NCBI GenBank assembly: GCA_963770375.1
Contig: CAVYPM010000018.1
Span: 62,001 to 126,000, forward strand
DNA length: 64,000 bases
From: DASVBE01 sp963770375
Lineage (GTDB): Bacteria > Actinomycetota > Actinomycetes > Streptosporangiales > Streptosporangiaceae
Reading direction: 5' to 3'
Of the stretch, positions 1-9,509 are shown in pieces; positions within the stretch are counted from its first letter, which is position 1; each line of letters starts with the position of its first letter. The translations under genes and the position numbers were made by a program. The notes below the pieces were generated by a model. That model searched no databases and was not told where the DNA came from. It saw only the letters and a program-made list of their open reading frames with translations.

Positions 1-9
1 CGACGTTCA

Positions 10-963
10 ATGATCGAGGCAAGGGGCCTCACGAAGCGTTACGGGAGCACGCTGGCGGTGGACCAGCTCTCGTTCAGCGTCGAACCCGGCCGGGTTACCG
101 GTTTCCTCGGGCCCAACGGCGCGGGCAAGACCACCACGATGCGGATGATCCTCGGGCTTGACCGGCCGACCGCCGGCACGGTGACCGTGGCGGGCAAGCC
201 GTTCTCCCGTGCCGATCACCCGATGCGGGAGGTGGGTGCGCTGCTCGACGCGCGGGCCGTGCACGGCGGCCGGAGCGCGTACAACCATCTGCTCTGCCTG
301 GCCCAGACCAACGACCTGCCCGCCCGCCGGGTGGGCGAGGTGCTCGAGCTGACCGGGCTGAGCGAGGTGGCGAAGAAGCGGACCAAGGGGTTCTCGCTGG
401 GCATGGGCCAGCGGCTCGGCATCGCCGCGGCGCTGCTCGGCGACCCGCGCGTGCTGATGTTCGACGAGCCGGTCAACGGGCTCGACCCCGAGGGCATCCT
501 GTGGATCCGCAACCTGATGAAGGCGCTGGCCGCGGAGGGCCGCACGATCTTCGTGTCCAGCCACCTGATGTCGGAGATGGAGAACACCGCCGATCACCTC
601 ATCGTGATCGGCCGGGGCCGCCTGATCTCGGACTGCACGGTGGCGGAGTTCATCGAGCAGAACTCCCGCCAGACGGTCCGGGTGCGCACCCCCGACCAGG
701 GCCCGCTGAGCGCGGTCCTGGCCGCGGGCGGCGCCTCGGTGCGCGACGAGGGCGACGGGTCGCTGCTGGTCACCGGCCTGACCCCGGCCCGGGTCGGGGA
801 CCTGGCGTTCGAGCACTCGATCCGGCTGCACGAGCTGGCGCCGGCCCGGGCGTCGCTGGAAGAGGCGTTCATGGAGCTGACCGCCGGCGCGGTGGAGTTC
901 CACGCGGGGGTGCCGGACGGGAATCCCGCCGACGAACCGGTGACCGCCGGAAAGGGGTCTTGA
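10..963 (+). CDS. ABC transporter ATP-binding protein
   Basis: ATPase of an ABC-2-type exporter that powers the adjacent permease. The 317-residue protein has Walker A GPNGAGKTT (about 34-42), a degenerate signature SLGMGQR (about 129-135) and Walker B VLMFDEP (about 148-154), followed by a switch-region histidine in SSHL. The C-terminal 90 residues are the variable extension seen in drug/bacitracin-type ATPases. It is followed after 3 bases by the permease, so the two form an operon. Only nine bases precede the ATG in the window, so the promoter and any upstream partner are out of view. The substrate cannot be inferred. Confidence 0.93.
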   Translation: MIEARGLTKRYGSTLAVDQLSFSVEPGRVTGFLGPNGAGKTTTMRMILGLDRPTAGTVTVAGKPFSRADHPMREVGALLDARAVHGGRSAYNHLLCLAQTNDLPARRVGEVLELTGLSEVAKKRTKGFSLGMGQRLGIAAALLGDPRVLMFDEPVNGLDPEGILWIRNLMKALAAEGRTIFVSSHLMSEMENTADHLIVIGRGRLISDCTVAEFIEQNSRQTVRVRTPDQGPLSAVLAAGGASVRDEGDGSLLVTGLTPARVGDLAFEHSIRLHELAPARASLEEAFMELTAGAVEFHAGVPDGNPADEPVTAGKGS

Positions 964-966
964 GAT

Positions 967-1812
967 ATGAGTACGGTTACTGCCGCGCCGGCCACCGGAA
1001 GCAGGGTGGCGCTGCCCCCGGCGCGGGGCAGGTCCGGGCTGGCCGGCGCGATCCGCTCCGAGCTGACCAAGATCCGGTCGACCCGCTCCACCTACTGGAC
1101 GCTGCTGGCCCTGGTCATCGTGACCGTGGGCCTCGGCGCGCTGGTCAGTTTCGGCGCGGCGCAGCATCCCGGCGACACCGGCCCGGGCTTCGACGCGACC
1201 CAGCGCAGCCTCGGCGGGCTCTACCTCAGCCAGCTGATCATCGTCGTGCTCGGCGCGCTGACCATCACCTCGGAGTACTCCACCGGGATGATCCGGACCT
1301 CGCTGACCGCGCAGCCGCGGCGGGGCACGCTGTTCGCCGCCAAGGCCATCGTGTTCGGCGCGGTGTCGCTGGCCACCGGGCTGGTGGTGTCGTTCCTGTC
1401 GTTCTTCGTGGGCCAGGCGATCATGTCCGGCCATCATTCGCTGGCCGGCTTCCCGCTGAGCGTCTCGCTGGGCGACCCGAACGTCCTGCGCGCGGTCATC
1501 GGCGGGGGCCTGTTCCTGGCCGCGTGCGGGATGCTGTCCTTCGGCCTGGGCATGATGCTCCGGCACACCGCCGGGGCCATCACCGCCGCGATCGGGCTGC
1601 TGTTCGTGCTGTCGGTCCTGGTCAACTTCCTGCCGCAGAGCTGGCAGGACCACATCGACAAGTGGATGCCGGCCATCGCGGGCACCCAGATCTGGGCCAC
1701 CAAGCCGGATCCGTCGTTCCTGGGGCCCTGGACCGGGTTCGCGGTGCTGTGCGGCTACGCCGCGGCCGCGATGATCGCCGGCTGGATCCTGTTCCAGCGG
1801 CGGGACGCGTAG
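967..1812 (+). CDS. ABC-2 type transporter permease
   Basis: Membrane partner of the ATPase just upstream, 281 residues. About six hydrophobic segments are visible: one near residue 45, then clusters around 90-105, 130-160, 180-205, 210-225 and 255-275. The motif EYSTGMIRTSL after the second segment is typical of ABC-2 permeases of the bacitracin/antibiotic-export type. The start is ATG, with a purine-rich AAAGGGG tract about 10 bases upstream inside the end of the ATPase gene. The exported substrate is unknown. Confidence 0.9.
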   Translation: MSTVTAAPATGSRVALPPARGRSGLAGAIRSELTKIRSTRSTYWTLLALVIVTVGLGALVSFGAAQHPGDTGPGFDATQRSLGGLYLSQLIIVVLGALTITSEYSTGMIRTSLTAQPRRGTLFAAKAIVFGAVSLATGLVVSFLSFFVGQAIMSGHHSLAGFPLSVSLGDPNVLRAVIGGGLFLAACGMLSFGLGMMLRHTAGAITAAIGLLFVLSVLVNFLPQSWQDHIDKWMPAIAGTQIWATKPDPSFLGPWTGFAVLCGYAAAAMIAGWILFQRRDA

Positions 1813-1921
1813 CCCGGAGCGGCGCCCCCTGGACAGCCGGGGCGGGTGGCCTGGTCCCTCCCCGGCCGCCCGCCCCGGTGGCGTATTCAGCCCGGCCCGG
1901 GCCGGCCTGGGCCGGGTCAGG

Positions 1922-2971
1922 TCAGGTCAGGCCCAGCTGGTCCAGGGCCTGGCTCGCCCCGACGGGACGGCCGGCCTGCCAGGCGGCGGCGCAGACCGCG
2001 CGCAGGCCGTCGACCGGGTCGCCGTGGCCGGACAGGGTGATCTGCCCGCCGTCCGCGGACGCGGGCGCGGGCGCGGTCGCCGTCCAGCCGCGGCATCGCC
2101 AGCCGCCGTCCGCCGCGGTCACCGCGGGCTGCGGCTCCAGCAGGGCGGCCAGGCCGGCCGACAGGTAGGTGGGCCGCTGGGACGGCGGCGCGGCGACCAC
2201 GTCCGCGGGCCGGGACACCCCGGTCAGCACCAGAAGGGTGTCCGCGCCGCCCCGGACCCCGCCCTCGATGTCGGTGTCCAGCCGGTCGCCGATCACCAGC
2301 GGCCGCCGGGCGCCGGTCCGCTGGACCGCCTCGGCGTGCAGCGGCGGCTCCGGCTTGCCCGCCACGACCGGCTGCACGCCGGTGGCCCAGGCGATGGACT
2401 GCACCAGTGACCCGTTGCCCATCTCCTCGCCGCGCGCGGTGGGCAGCGTCCGGTCCGCGTTGGCGGCGACGTACCTGGCCCCGGCGCGGACCGCCAGCAC
2501 GCCCTCGCTGAGCAGGCCGTAGCTGATGTCCGGCGAGAAGCCCTGGACCACCGCGGCGGGCCGCTCGGCCGCGGTGGACACCGGCCGCAGCCCGCGTTCG
2601 CGCAGCGCGAGCCGCAGCCCGTTGCCGCCGACCACCAGAACCCTGGCCCCCGGCGGCAGCCCGGCGGCGAGCAGCCGGGCCGCGGCCTGGCCGGAGGTCA
2701 CCACGTCGGCCGCGGTGGCGGGCACGCCGAGCCGGGTGAGCTGAGCCGCGATCGCGGACGGCGACCGGGACGCGTTGTTGGTCACGAACGCGCGGTTCAT
2801 CCCCGCCGCGGCCACCTTGGCCAGCGCCTCGGCGGCGCCGGGCACGGCGGCCTTGCCCACGTAGATCACGCCGTCCAGATCGAGAAGCGCGGTGTCGTAC
2901 ACCTCGTGCAGGGGCCGGTCGCAGCCGCGCAGCAGGGCCGGCGGCGCGTCCGCCTGATCCGGCCCGGTCAC
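1922..2971 (-). CDS. HAD-IIA family hydrolase (NagD-like phosphatase)
   Basis: Haloacid dehalogenase superfamily phosphatase with a class IIA cap, related to NagD and p-nitrophenyl phosphatases. Motif I is ALLDLDGVIYVG, with both catalytic aspartates; motif II is the VTNN threonine; motif III is the lysine in AGKPEPP; motif IV is GDRLDTDIEGG. The GTG start is chosen because it overlaps the stop of the upstream TPR gene as GTGA. A longer in-frame extension upstream is only a shadow of the TPR gene. The last ~60 residues are a low-conservation extension. The physiological substrate is unknown. TPR plus HAD-IIA is a common actinobacterial gene pair. Confidence 0.88.
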   Translation of the reverse strand: MTGPDQADAPPALLRGCDRPLHEVYDTALLDLDGVIYVGKAAVPGAAEALAKVAAAGMNRAFVTNNASRSPSAIAAQLTRLGVPATAADVVTSGQAAARLLAAGLPPGARVLVVGGNGLRLALRERGLRPVSTAAERPAAVVQGFSPDISYGLLSEGVLAVRAGARYVAANADRTLPTARGEEMGNGSLVQSIAWATGVQPVVAGKPEPPLHAEAVQRTGARRPLVIGDRLDTDIEGGVRGGADTLLVLTGVSRPADVVAAPPSQRPTYLSAGLAALLEPQPAVTAADGGWRCRGWTATAPAPASADGGQITLSGHGDPVDGLRAVCAAAWQAGRPVGASQALDQLGLT

Positions 2972-3797
2972 GCCGGGCCCGTCCCGGTCAGGCCAGAACC
3001 CGGGCCCGGCTGCCCCGGCCCCGCCCCCGGGCCAGACCCTCCCCCCGGGCCAGACCCCGGCCCTGAGCCTGGCGCGGTATCCGGGCCGGCGTCCGGACCG
3101 GAACCTGCCGCCCGGCCCCGCTCGCTGGGGCTGATCTGGTCCGGCAGGCCGGCTTCGCGGCGGGCCCGCAGCGTCGCCCGGACGCCGCGCAGCGCGTCCG
3201 AGTAGTGCCGCAGGTCCGGCCGCATGGCCGCGGCCAGCGCCAGGTGCTCGGCCGCGCCGCGCGGGTTGCCGGTCCGGGCCAGGGCCAGGCCCAGGCCGAA
3301 CTGGGCGTAGTCGTCGGCCGGGCTGGCGTCGACGATCTGCCGGAAGCTGTCCGCCGCGTCGCCGTACCGGTGGGCGTCGAACTGTGCCCGGGCCAGTGCC
3401 TCCAGGACGCTGCGCGACCCTGGCTCCGCGGTGTTCGCGCGGGCCAGCAGCTGCGCCGCGGCCGCCGCGCTGCCCCGGCTCAGCAGGTCGAGCCCCCGCT
3501 GGTACAGGTCGTAGGTATCGCCCCCGGAGCCGCGCCGCTCCGGCCGCTGCGGTCCCTGCCATGGCCGTCGCCGTCGGAGCCGTCACTGCCGTCGCCGCTC
3601 CCCCGGCCTTCGGCGCCGTTCACCTGGCCGTAGGCGCCGTTTTCCCGGCTGTCGGACCTGCTTTCCTGACCGCTGGCACTGCCTTCCTGGCTGTCCGTGG
3701 CACCTCCCGGGCCGTTCGCGCTGCTCGCCGGGCCGGCCCCGGCGGGACGATCTTCCCGGTCCTGGGAATCCCCGCCGCCGCCCGGTCCTTGAGACAT
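2968..3797 (-). CDS. TPR-repeat protein, frame broken in linker
   Basis: The N-terminus starts at an ATG (MSQGPGGGG) and runs through a Gly/Ser/Asp-rich disordered region. The C-terminal half, in another frame, reads YDLYQRGLDLL, then ARANTAEPGSRSVLEALARAQ, then DDYAQFGLGLALARTGN and AAAMRPDLRHYSDAL. These are at least three TPR-like helix pairs, followed by a Pro/Gly-rich tail. No start codon exists in the TPR frame. Adding one G to the five-G run at 3521-3525 joins the two halves, so the gene is probably intact in the organism. The stop overlaps the HAD gene start. The role is unknown; TPRs suggest protein-protein contacts. Confidence 0.72.
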
Positions 3798-3799
3798 GT

Positions 3800-5245
3800 A
3801 TGCCCATCCTTCCGTCCGGCCACGATGGGGGCCAGCCGGCGCCGGGAGCAGGACCCGGCGGCCTGGTGCTGGCACCGTTCCGCGGGGTCCGCTACGCCGC
3901 GGACCGGGTTAGCGATCTCGCAGGGGTCACCTCCCCACCGTACGACGTGATCGCCCACGACATCGAGGCCCAGCTGATCGCCGCCGACCCGCACAACATC
4001 GTCCGGCTGATCCTGCCGCACGCGGCCGGCCCGCCCGGCGGGGGCCGTTACGACGGCGCCGCCTCCGCGCTGCGCCAGTGGCAGGACGAGCGGGTGCTGG
4101 TCGCCGACCCGGCCCCCGGGCTGTATGTGTACGAGCAGGCCCGGCCGGCCCCCGGCAGCAACGACGGCGGCCGCGGCGAGGTGCTGCAGCGCGGCCTGAT
4201 CGGCGGGCTCGGCCTCCGCCCGCCGGAGGACCGGGTCATCCTCCCGCACGAGGACGTGATGCCCGGCCCGGTGACCGGCCGGCGCGAGCTGATGGAGGCT
4301 ACCCAGGCCAACCTGGAGCCGATCTTCCTGCTCTACGACGGCGGCCGCCCGCCCGGCGCGGCGACCCAGGTCGTGGAGGCGGTGGCGGCCGGCGGACCGC
4401 CGCTGGCCGAGGCGCTGACCGAGGACGGACTGCGGCACCGGCTGTGGGCGGTGACCGACCCGGCGCAGCTGGCCGCGGTGGCCGCGGACCTGGCCCCCCG
4501 GCAGGCGCTGATCGCCGACGGGCATCACCGCTACGCCGCGTACCGCCAGCTGCAGGCCCGCCGCCGGGACGCGGGCTGCGGCGCGGGGCCGTGGGACTAC
4601 GGGCTGGCGCTGCTGGTTGACTCGGCGGCCTACCCGCCGCGGATCGGCGCCATCCACCGGGTGCTGCCCGGGCTGACCCCGGACAAGGCGGTCGACCTGG
4701 CCAAGGGCGCGTTCTGCGTCACGCCGCTGCCCGGCGGCAGCCGGGACCTGGCCGCCGCGCTGGCCGCGCTGGACCAGGCGGCCGTGGCCGGCCCGGCCTT
4801 CCTGGTGGCCGGCGCCAGTGCTGCTGAGAACAGTGCTGCTGAGAACAGTGCTGCTGAGAACAGTGCCACCGGGAGCAGTGCCAACGGCAGCGGCACCGCG
4901 TACCTGCTGACCGACCCGGACCCGGTGCAGGCCGAGGCGGCCATGCCGGACGGGCTGTCCGCGACCTGGCGCGGCCTGGGCTATTCGGTGCTCCAGCAGC
5001 TGCTGATCACCCGGCTATGGGGGCTGCGCGACGACGACCGCAGCGTCCGGATCGTGCACAACGACGCGGCCACCGCGATCGCCGAGGCCGGTAAGTCCGG
5101 CGGCACCGCGGTGATCTGCGCGCCGATGTCCGCGGCCGAGGTCTACACGGTGGCCGCGAACGGCGAGCGGGTGCCGCGCAAGTCGACGTCGTTCGGCCCG
5201 AAGCCGCGCACCGGCCTGGTCATCCGCGCGTTCGCCGAGAGCTGA
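3800..5245 (+). CDS. DUF1015 family protein
   Basis: Uncharacterised DUF1015 protein of 481 residues. The family-typical opening is visible (LAPFRGVRY, then TSPPYDVI and DPHNIVRLILP), as are the ADGHHRYAAYR motif around residue 235 and a C-terminal FGPKPRTGLV motif. Residues ~335-355 hold three perfect copies of SAAEN, encoded by a 15-bp tandem repeat (4821-4865) and probably a surface loop. The ATG lies only two bases from the start of the divergent TPR gene and has no clear ribosome-binding site, so the true start may be slightly downstream. Function is unknown; the HAD/TPR neighbourhood suggests housekeeping metabolism. Confidence 0.87.
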   Translation: MPILPSGHDGGQPAPGAGPGGLVLAPFRGVRYAADRVSDLAGVTSPPYDVIAHDIEAQLIAADPHNIVRLILPHAAGPPGGGRYDGAASALRQWQDERVLVADPAPGLYVYEQARPAPGSNDGGRGEVLQRGLIGGLGLRPPEDRVILPHEDVMPGPVTGRRELMEATQANLEPIFLLYDGGRPPGAATQVVEAVAAGGPPLAEALTEDGLRHRLWAVTDPAQLAAVAADLAPRQALIADGHHRYAAYRQLQARRRDAGCGAGPWDYGLALLVDSAAYPPRIGAIHRVLPGLTPDKAVDLAKGAFCVTPLPGGSRDLAAALAALDQAAVAGPAFLVAGASAAENSAAENSAAENSATGSSANGSGTAYLLTDPDPVQAEAAMPDGLSATWRGLGYSVLQQLLITRLWGLRDDDRSVRIVHNDAATAIAEAGKSGGTAVICAPMSAAEVYTVAANGERVPRKSTSFGPKPRTGLVIRAFAES

Positions 5246-5252
5246 AAAAGCG

Positions 5253-7014
5253 TCACGTTCCCGGCTGGCCGTTCCTGGCGTACAGCACCAGCGGCCACCA
5301 GTCGCCGTCGACGAACGTGAAGTTCGCGTCGAAGTACCGGGTGAGCGACGGCGTCCAGGCCACCCGGAGGTACTGGTAGGGGGTCAGCAGCACGTACTGC
5401 GCGGACCGGAACGCCTGCTGCCAGGCGGTCTCGGCGGCGGGCACCGTGCCCGCGGTCAGCCCGTTGCGGCCCCGTCCGAGGACGTAGTCGGTGCCGGTGG
5501 CGTCGACCATCAGCGAGCAGCCGGGCACGCTGGAACTGAGCCGGTTGATCGCGATCAGCAGCGACGCCTGGTCGGTCGCCACGCAGGCGCCCGACGGGAT
5601 GGCCGCCTCGAGGGCTGATCTCGGGTACACCGGCGTGGGCGCATTTTCGGCCCTGGGCACAGCAAACGGGAGTACGAGAATGGCCAGGCCGGCCAGCCCC
5701 GTGACGGCCGTCCCCAGCCGCGCGAACCGGGCCGGGCCGAGCCGCGCGGCCAGCGTGTTACCGGGCCCGGCGGCCAGCAGCCGGGCCGCGGACAGACCCA
5801 GGGTCAGCCCGGCGAACGGGGCCAGGAACCCGGCGTAGTGGTAGTAGAAGTCGTCGGGGATCAGGAAGATCCCGATGACCAGGAGCGTGCTGGCCGCGGC
5901 GAACACGTCCAGCGGCGGCGGCCGCCGCCGGTCACCCGCCACGCGGCCGCGAACGAGCCGAACACCAGCAGCACGGCCGCGGCCCCGGCCACCGCCAGGA
6001 CCGCCGCCGCGGGGTGGCCCACGGCCAGCCCGGCCATCTGCTGCACCCGGTAGCCGAACGGGATCCGCACGTCGGTGCGCACCAGCTGGGCCACGATCAC
6101 GCTGTCCCAGAACCGGGCCGGGGCGGCCAGCGCGAACGGCACGACCGGGATCAGGAAGCCCGCGGCCACGCCGCCGGCGAAGGCCAGCAGCCGCCGGGTG
6201 CCGGGCAGGCACAGCACCGCGATCACGGCCACCGGCACGATGGCCCACACCTTGACCGCGCCGGCGAAGCCGAGCGCGGCGCCGCCCCAGGCCAGCCGCC
6301 GGGCGCTGGTGGCCAGCCGGTCGCCGTCGAACACCGCGACGGCCCCGGCCAGGCAGGCCAGCACCAGCCACGGCTCGAGCAGCACGGTGTGCGCGGACTG
6401 CACCGCGGACGGGTAGACGGCCAGCAGCCCGCAGACGATGGTGAGCGCGGTCAGGCCGCGGTGCCGGACCAGCCGCCGGCCAGCGGCACCGCCGCGGCCC
6501 CGGCCGCCGCGGTGAGGATCCGCCCGGCGGCCATTGCGGCGTCGGTGCCGGCCAGCTTGGCCAGCAGCGCGGCGGGCGCCATCAGGAACGTGATCCCCGG
6601 CGGCTGCACGGTGATGAAGTCGCGGTACGGGATGGCCCCGCCCACCAGGCGCAGTGCGCTGCCGAAGTCGGCCCCGTCGTCGTACTCGGTCGCCGCCAGC
6701 AGGTGCCCAGGACGGGCCAGCTGGTAGGCCCGCAGCCCGACGGCGAGCAGCGTGGCCGCGGCGATGATCAGCCCGGCCGGCGACAGCCCGAGGATCCGCC
6801 GGGAGCCGAGCCCGGCCCAGAACGAGCCGCCCCGCCCGCCGCCGCTCCGGTCACCCGCAGCCGGCGCCGGCCCGGCGCCCGGGCCGCCGGCGGGCTCCGC
6901 GAGCGGCCGGTCCGCGGCCGGGCGCGCGCCGCCGGGAGCGCGGTTCGCGGCGCTCGGGCGGGCGGGCATCCTGGTCACGGGTCTGGCTTCTCCGGTCGGC
7001 TCCGGGGCGGTCAC
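5253..7014 (-). pseudogene. GT-C-type membrane glycosyltransferase, two frameshifts
   Basis: Three consecutive reading frames make one ~585-residue polytopic membrane protein. The first part has a Pro/Gly-rich cytosolic leader, a transmembrane helix (LIIAAATLLAVGL) and the lumenal loop EYDDGADFGSALRL ... PYRDFITVQPPG, a layout like GT39/ArnT-type mannosyl/arabinosyltransferases. The second part holds QSAHTVLLEPWLVL and several helices. The third carries FYYHYAGFLAPF, more helices and a soluble C-terminus. The frames join if one base is added at 6471-6480 and one at 5911-5930; the latter is a GGC/GCC self-complementary repeat. It may be intact with sequence errors or a true pseudogene. GTG at 7014 is the longest start; GTG at 6978, with GGAG upstream, is an alternative. 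Confidence 0.68.
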
Positions 7015-7132
7015 GCCGACGGCAACGGCGCCACGGCCGGCTGCGCCAGGCCAGGCGGCATGCCTCTGCGCCGCGGGTAATCTGCGGCCGGCTCGGCCTC
7101 GATCCTACTCGGGGCCCTGGGACGATAGATCC

Positions 7133-8098
7133 ATGAACGGCACAACGGGCACAGCAGCCGGGGATGTCATTACCGACCTCGGGCACGACGTGTACCAGAT
7201 CGATACCCACATGGCCGGGTACAGCGGGATCGTCGCGGGCTACCTGATCCTTTCCGGCCGGCCGTGCCTGGTGGAAACCGGCACCGCCCCGTCCGCCCCG
7301 CTGGTCATCCGCGCCCTGGCCCACCTCGGAGTCGGCCCCGCGGACCTGGCCACGCTCGCGGTTACTCATATTCACCTGGACCACGCCGGCGGCACCGGCG
7401 ACCTCGCGGAGCACTTTCCTGCTGCGGAGATCGTGGTCCACGAGAAAGGAGCCCGGCACCTGGCCGACCCGTCCCGGCTGATGGCCAGCGCGCACATGGT
7501 GTACGGCGACGAGCTGGACGCCCTCTTCGGGCGGCTGGCCCCCACCCCGGCCGGGCGCATCCGCGCCGTCGACGACGTCGGCCATATCGACCTGGGCGGC
7601 GGCCGGCGCCTGGACAGCCACTACTCCCCTGGCCACGCCAAGCACCACGTCGGCCTGATCGACTCGGTCAGCGGCGACCTGTACGTCGGCGACGCGGCGG
7701 GCGTCTACATCCAGGAGACCGGGGACATGCGGCCCGCCACGCCGCCGCCCGACTTTGATCTCGAGACCGCGCTCGCATCACTGCGTACGTTTAAATCATT
7801 GCGACCGCAGCGGCTGCTGTTCAGCCACTTCGGGCCGGTCAGCGCGGTCGGCGAGACCCTGGAGCGGTCCGCCGAGGAGATCCGCCTGTGGGTGGACGAG
7901 ACGAAGCGGGCCGTGGGGTCGGGCCTGAGCCTCGACCACGCCGCCGCGATGGTGCAGGAGCGCACCCGCGAGCGCTACGCCGTCCTCCGCGAGGATGGCG
8001 ACCCGCTGCTGGCCGCCAAGTTCGAGCGCGTCGCCGGCACCGAGCCCAACGTCGCCGGCATCATGCACTGGCTGGACAAGACCCCAGGCGCCGCCTGA
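7133..8098 (+). CDS. MBL-fold metallo-hydrolase
   Basis: Metallo-beta-lactamase-fold hydrolase of 321 residues. The zinc motif is THIHLDH (about 79-85), with later ligands in YSPGHAKHH and GDAAG and a final histidine in LLFSHFG. This pattern fits the glyoxalase II-like/hydrolase branch rather than beta-lactamases. ATG 7133 is chosen because the family-like sequence (TDLGHDVYQIDTHMAGY) begins just after it; upstream in-frame sequence belongs to the region of the divergent glycosyltransferase start. It is probably monocistronic. The substrate is unknown. Confidence 0.87.
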   Translation: MNGTTGTAAGDVITDLGHDVYQIDTHMAGYSGIVAGYLILSGRPCLVETGTAPSAPLVIRALAHLGVGPADLATLAVTHIHLDHAGGTGDLAEHFPAAEIVVHEKGARHLADPSRLMASAHMVYGDELDALFGRLAPTPAGRIRAVDDVGHIDLGGGRRLDSHYSPGHAKHHVGLIDSVSGDLYVGDAAGVYIQETGDMRPATPPPDFDLETALASLRTFKSLRPQRLLFSHFGPVSAVGETLERSAEEIRLWVDETKRAVGSGLSLDHAAAMVQERTRERYAVLREDGDPLLAAKFERVAGTEPNVAGIMHWLDKTPGAA

Positions 8099-8180
8099 CC
8101 TCGGCGGGTCACAGTAGCAGGGGCGGGCACTGAGCTAGCCGCAACGCAGAGGCCGGGAGAACTGGCCAGGGTAATCCCGG

Positions 8181-9380
8181 CTAGCTGCGGCGGGCTTCGG
8201 CGAACGGGGCCGCGCCCGGTTGCCTGAAGCCGACGGCCGTGCAGACCCGGGCGGCCGTGCAGGACACGCCGCCCAGCGCGGCGTGCCCGGAGGCCGGCAG
8301 CGCGCTGGCCGTGCGGGTCCAGGCGCGGCCGTCCCAGTGCTCGATGAGCGGCGCCGGGTTGCGCGGGTCGCCACTGATCAGCGCACCGACCGCGGTGCAG
8401 GACGTCGCGGTCGCGCAGGAAACCGACAGAATTCCGCGGGCAAAGTGGGCGCCGGACGGCCCGGCAAGCGTGGTGCCCTTCCAGGTACTGCCGTTCCACC
8501 ACCGGGCCCGGCCACCGCCGTTGTAGTCACCCCACACGGCCATGCAGGCCGTCGTGCTGGCGCAGGACAGGTCCATGCTGGCCGACACCGGACTCAGCCT
8601 CGTCGCCGGGCCGCTGATGACCCAGGTGCTGCCGCGGAATCCTTCGACCAGGGTGAACCCGAGCCCGCCCTTGCGGTACTTCCCGTTGGCGAAGCACACG
8701 GTCTTATTCGGGCAGGACACGCCGTCGAGCTTGACGCTGCTAGCGCCGGACGGGGTCTTCGGCGCGGCCGTCGCCTGCCAGCTGGTGCCGTTCCAGACCG
8801 CCGCGGCCGGGCCCGGGTGCGGCCCGTCGGTCAGCCCGACCGCCAGGCAGAACGTGCGCGACACGCACGACACCTTCTGCTCGCCGCGGCCCAGCGGGGT
8901 CGTGGCCGGTCCCGGCGGCGCGGCCACCGCGGTCCACCGCGAGCCGTCCCAGCGGTGCGCCCCCGTGGTCCCGATCGCCAGGCAGAAGGTGGCCGACGTG
9001 CAGGAAAGCCCGGTGACCAGACCGATGGCCGCCCCGCGCGGGATCCGCCACGGGCCGCCCGCGGCGGTGCGCACCAGCACCGACGGGACGCCCCTCGGCA
9101 CCGGAGCGAGCGGCGGCAGCGAGAATGAGGTCGCCGCCGCGCAGAATCTGGTCCCGGCGCAGGACACGCTGGCCAGCAGGCCGTTGATCCGCGGGGTCTG
9201 CTGCACCCGGTACGGCGTGGTCGCCGCGCTCGCGGCCGGCCCGGCGGCTACCGCCAGCCCGGCTAGCGCGAGTGCCGCCGCGGGCAGCGCCACGGCCGCC
9301 GGCCAGCGCCGCCGCCACGTTCCCGGCCGCAGCCCGGACCGGTTCCCGTGCGAGCTTCCCGGCACCGGATCGCCTCCCAT
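8181..9380 (-). CDS. Secreted protein with seven Cys-pair repeats (predicted beta-propeller)
   Basis: Unrecognised secreted protein of 399 residues. An Arg-rich start (TWRRRW) is followed by a hydrophobic Ala/Leu segment and an AASA-type signal cleavage site near residue 50. The mature part has seven repeats of about 45-55 residues, each opening with [VL]SC-x5-C-x-A-[VI] (VSCAGTRFC, LSCTSATFC, VSCVSRTFC, VSCPNKTVC, LSCASTTAC, VSCATATSC, VSCTAARVC). Several are followed by W[DN]G-x2-W. Seven similar units with a paired Cys per blade suggest a disulfide-pinned seven-bladed propeller, which is inference. No catalytic motif or anchor is seen. Confidence 0.8.
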   Translation of the reverse strand: MGGDPVPGSSHGNRSGLRPGTWRRRWPAAVALPAAALALAGLAVAAGPAASAATTPYRVQQTPRINGLLASVSCAGTRFCAAATSFSLPPLAPVPRGVPSVLVRTAAGGPWRIPRGAAIGLVTGLSCTSATFCLAIGTTGAHRWDGSRWTAVAAPPGPATTPLGRGEQKVSCVSRTFCLAVGLTDGPHPGPAAAVWNGTSWQATAAPKTPSGASSVKLDGVSCPNKTVCFANGKYRKGGLGFTLVEGFRGSTWVISGPATRLSPVSASMDLSCASTTACMAVWGDYNGGGRARWWNGSTWKGTTLAGPSGAHFARGILSVSCATATSCTAVGALISGDPRNPAPLIEHWDGRAWTRTASALPASGHAALGGVSCTAARVCTAVGFRQPGAAPFAEARRS

Positions 9381-9509
9381 GAAGTCTGTTCAGGCGCAGG
9401 CTCCGTCCGCGCCCCACCTCAGTAGGACGCGGGTCATTAGAGCCGAGTTGTCACCATTGCGGACTTTTCTGGCCCCCTGGGCCATTCACCCAGTTAGCAC
9501 GCCCGCCAG

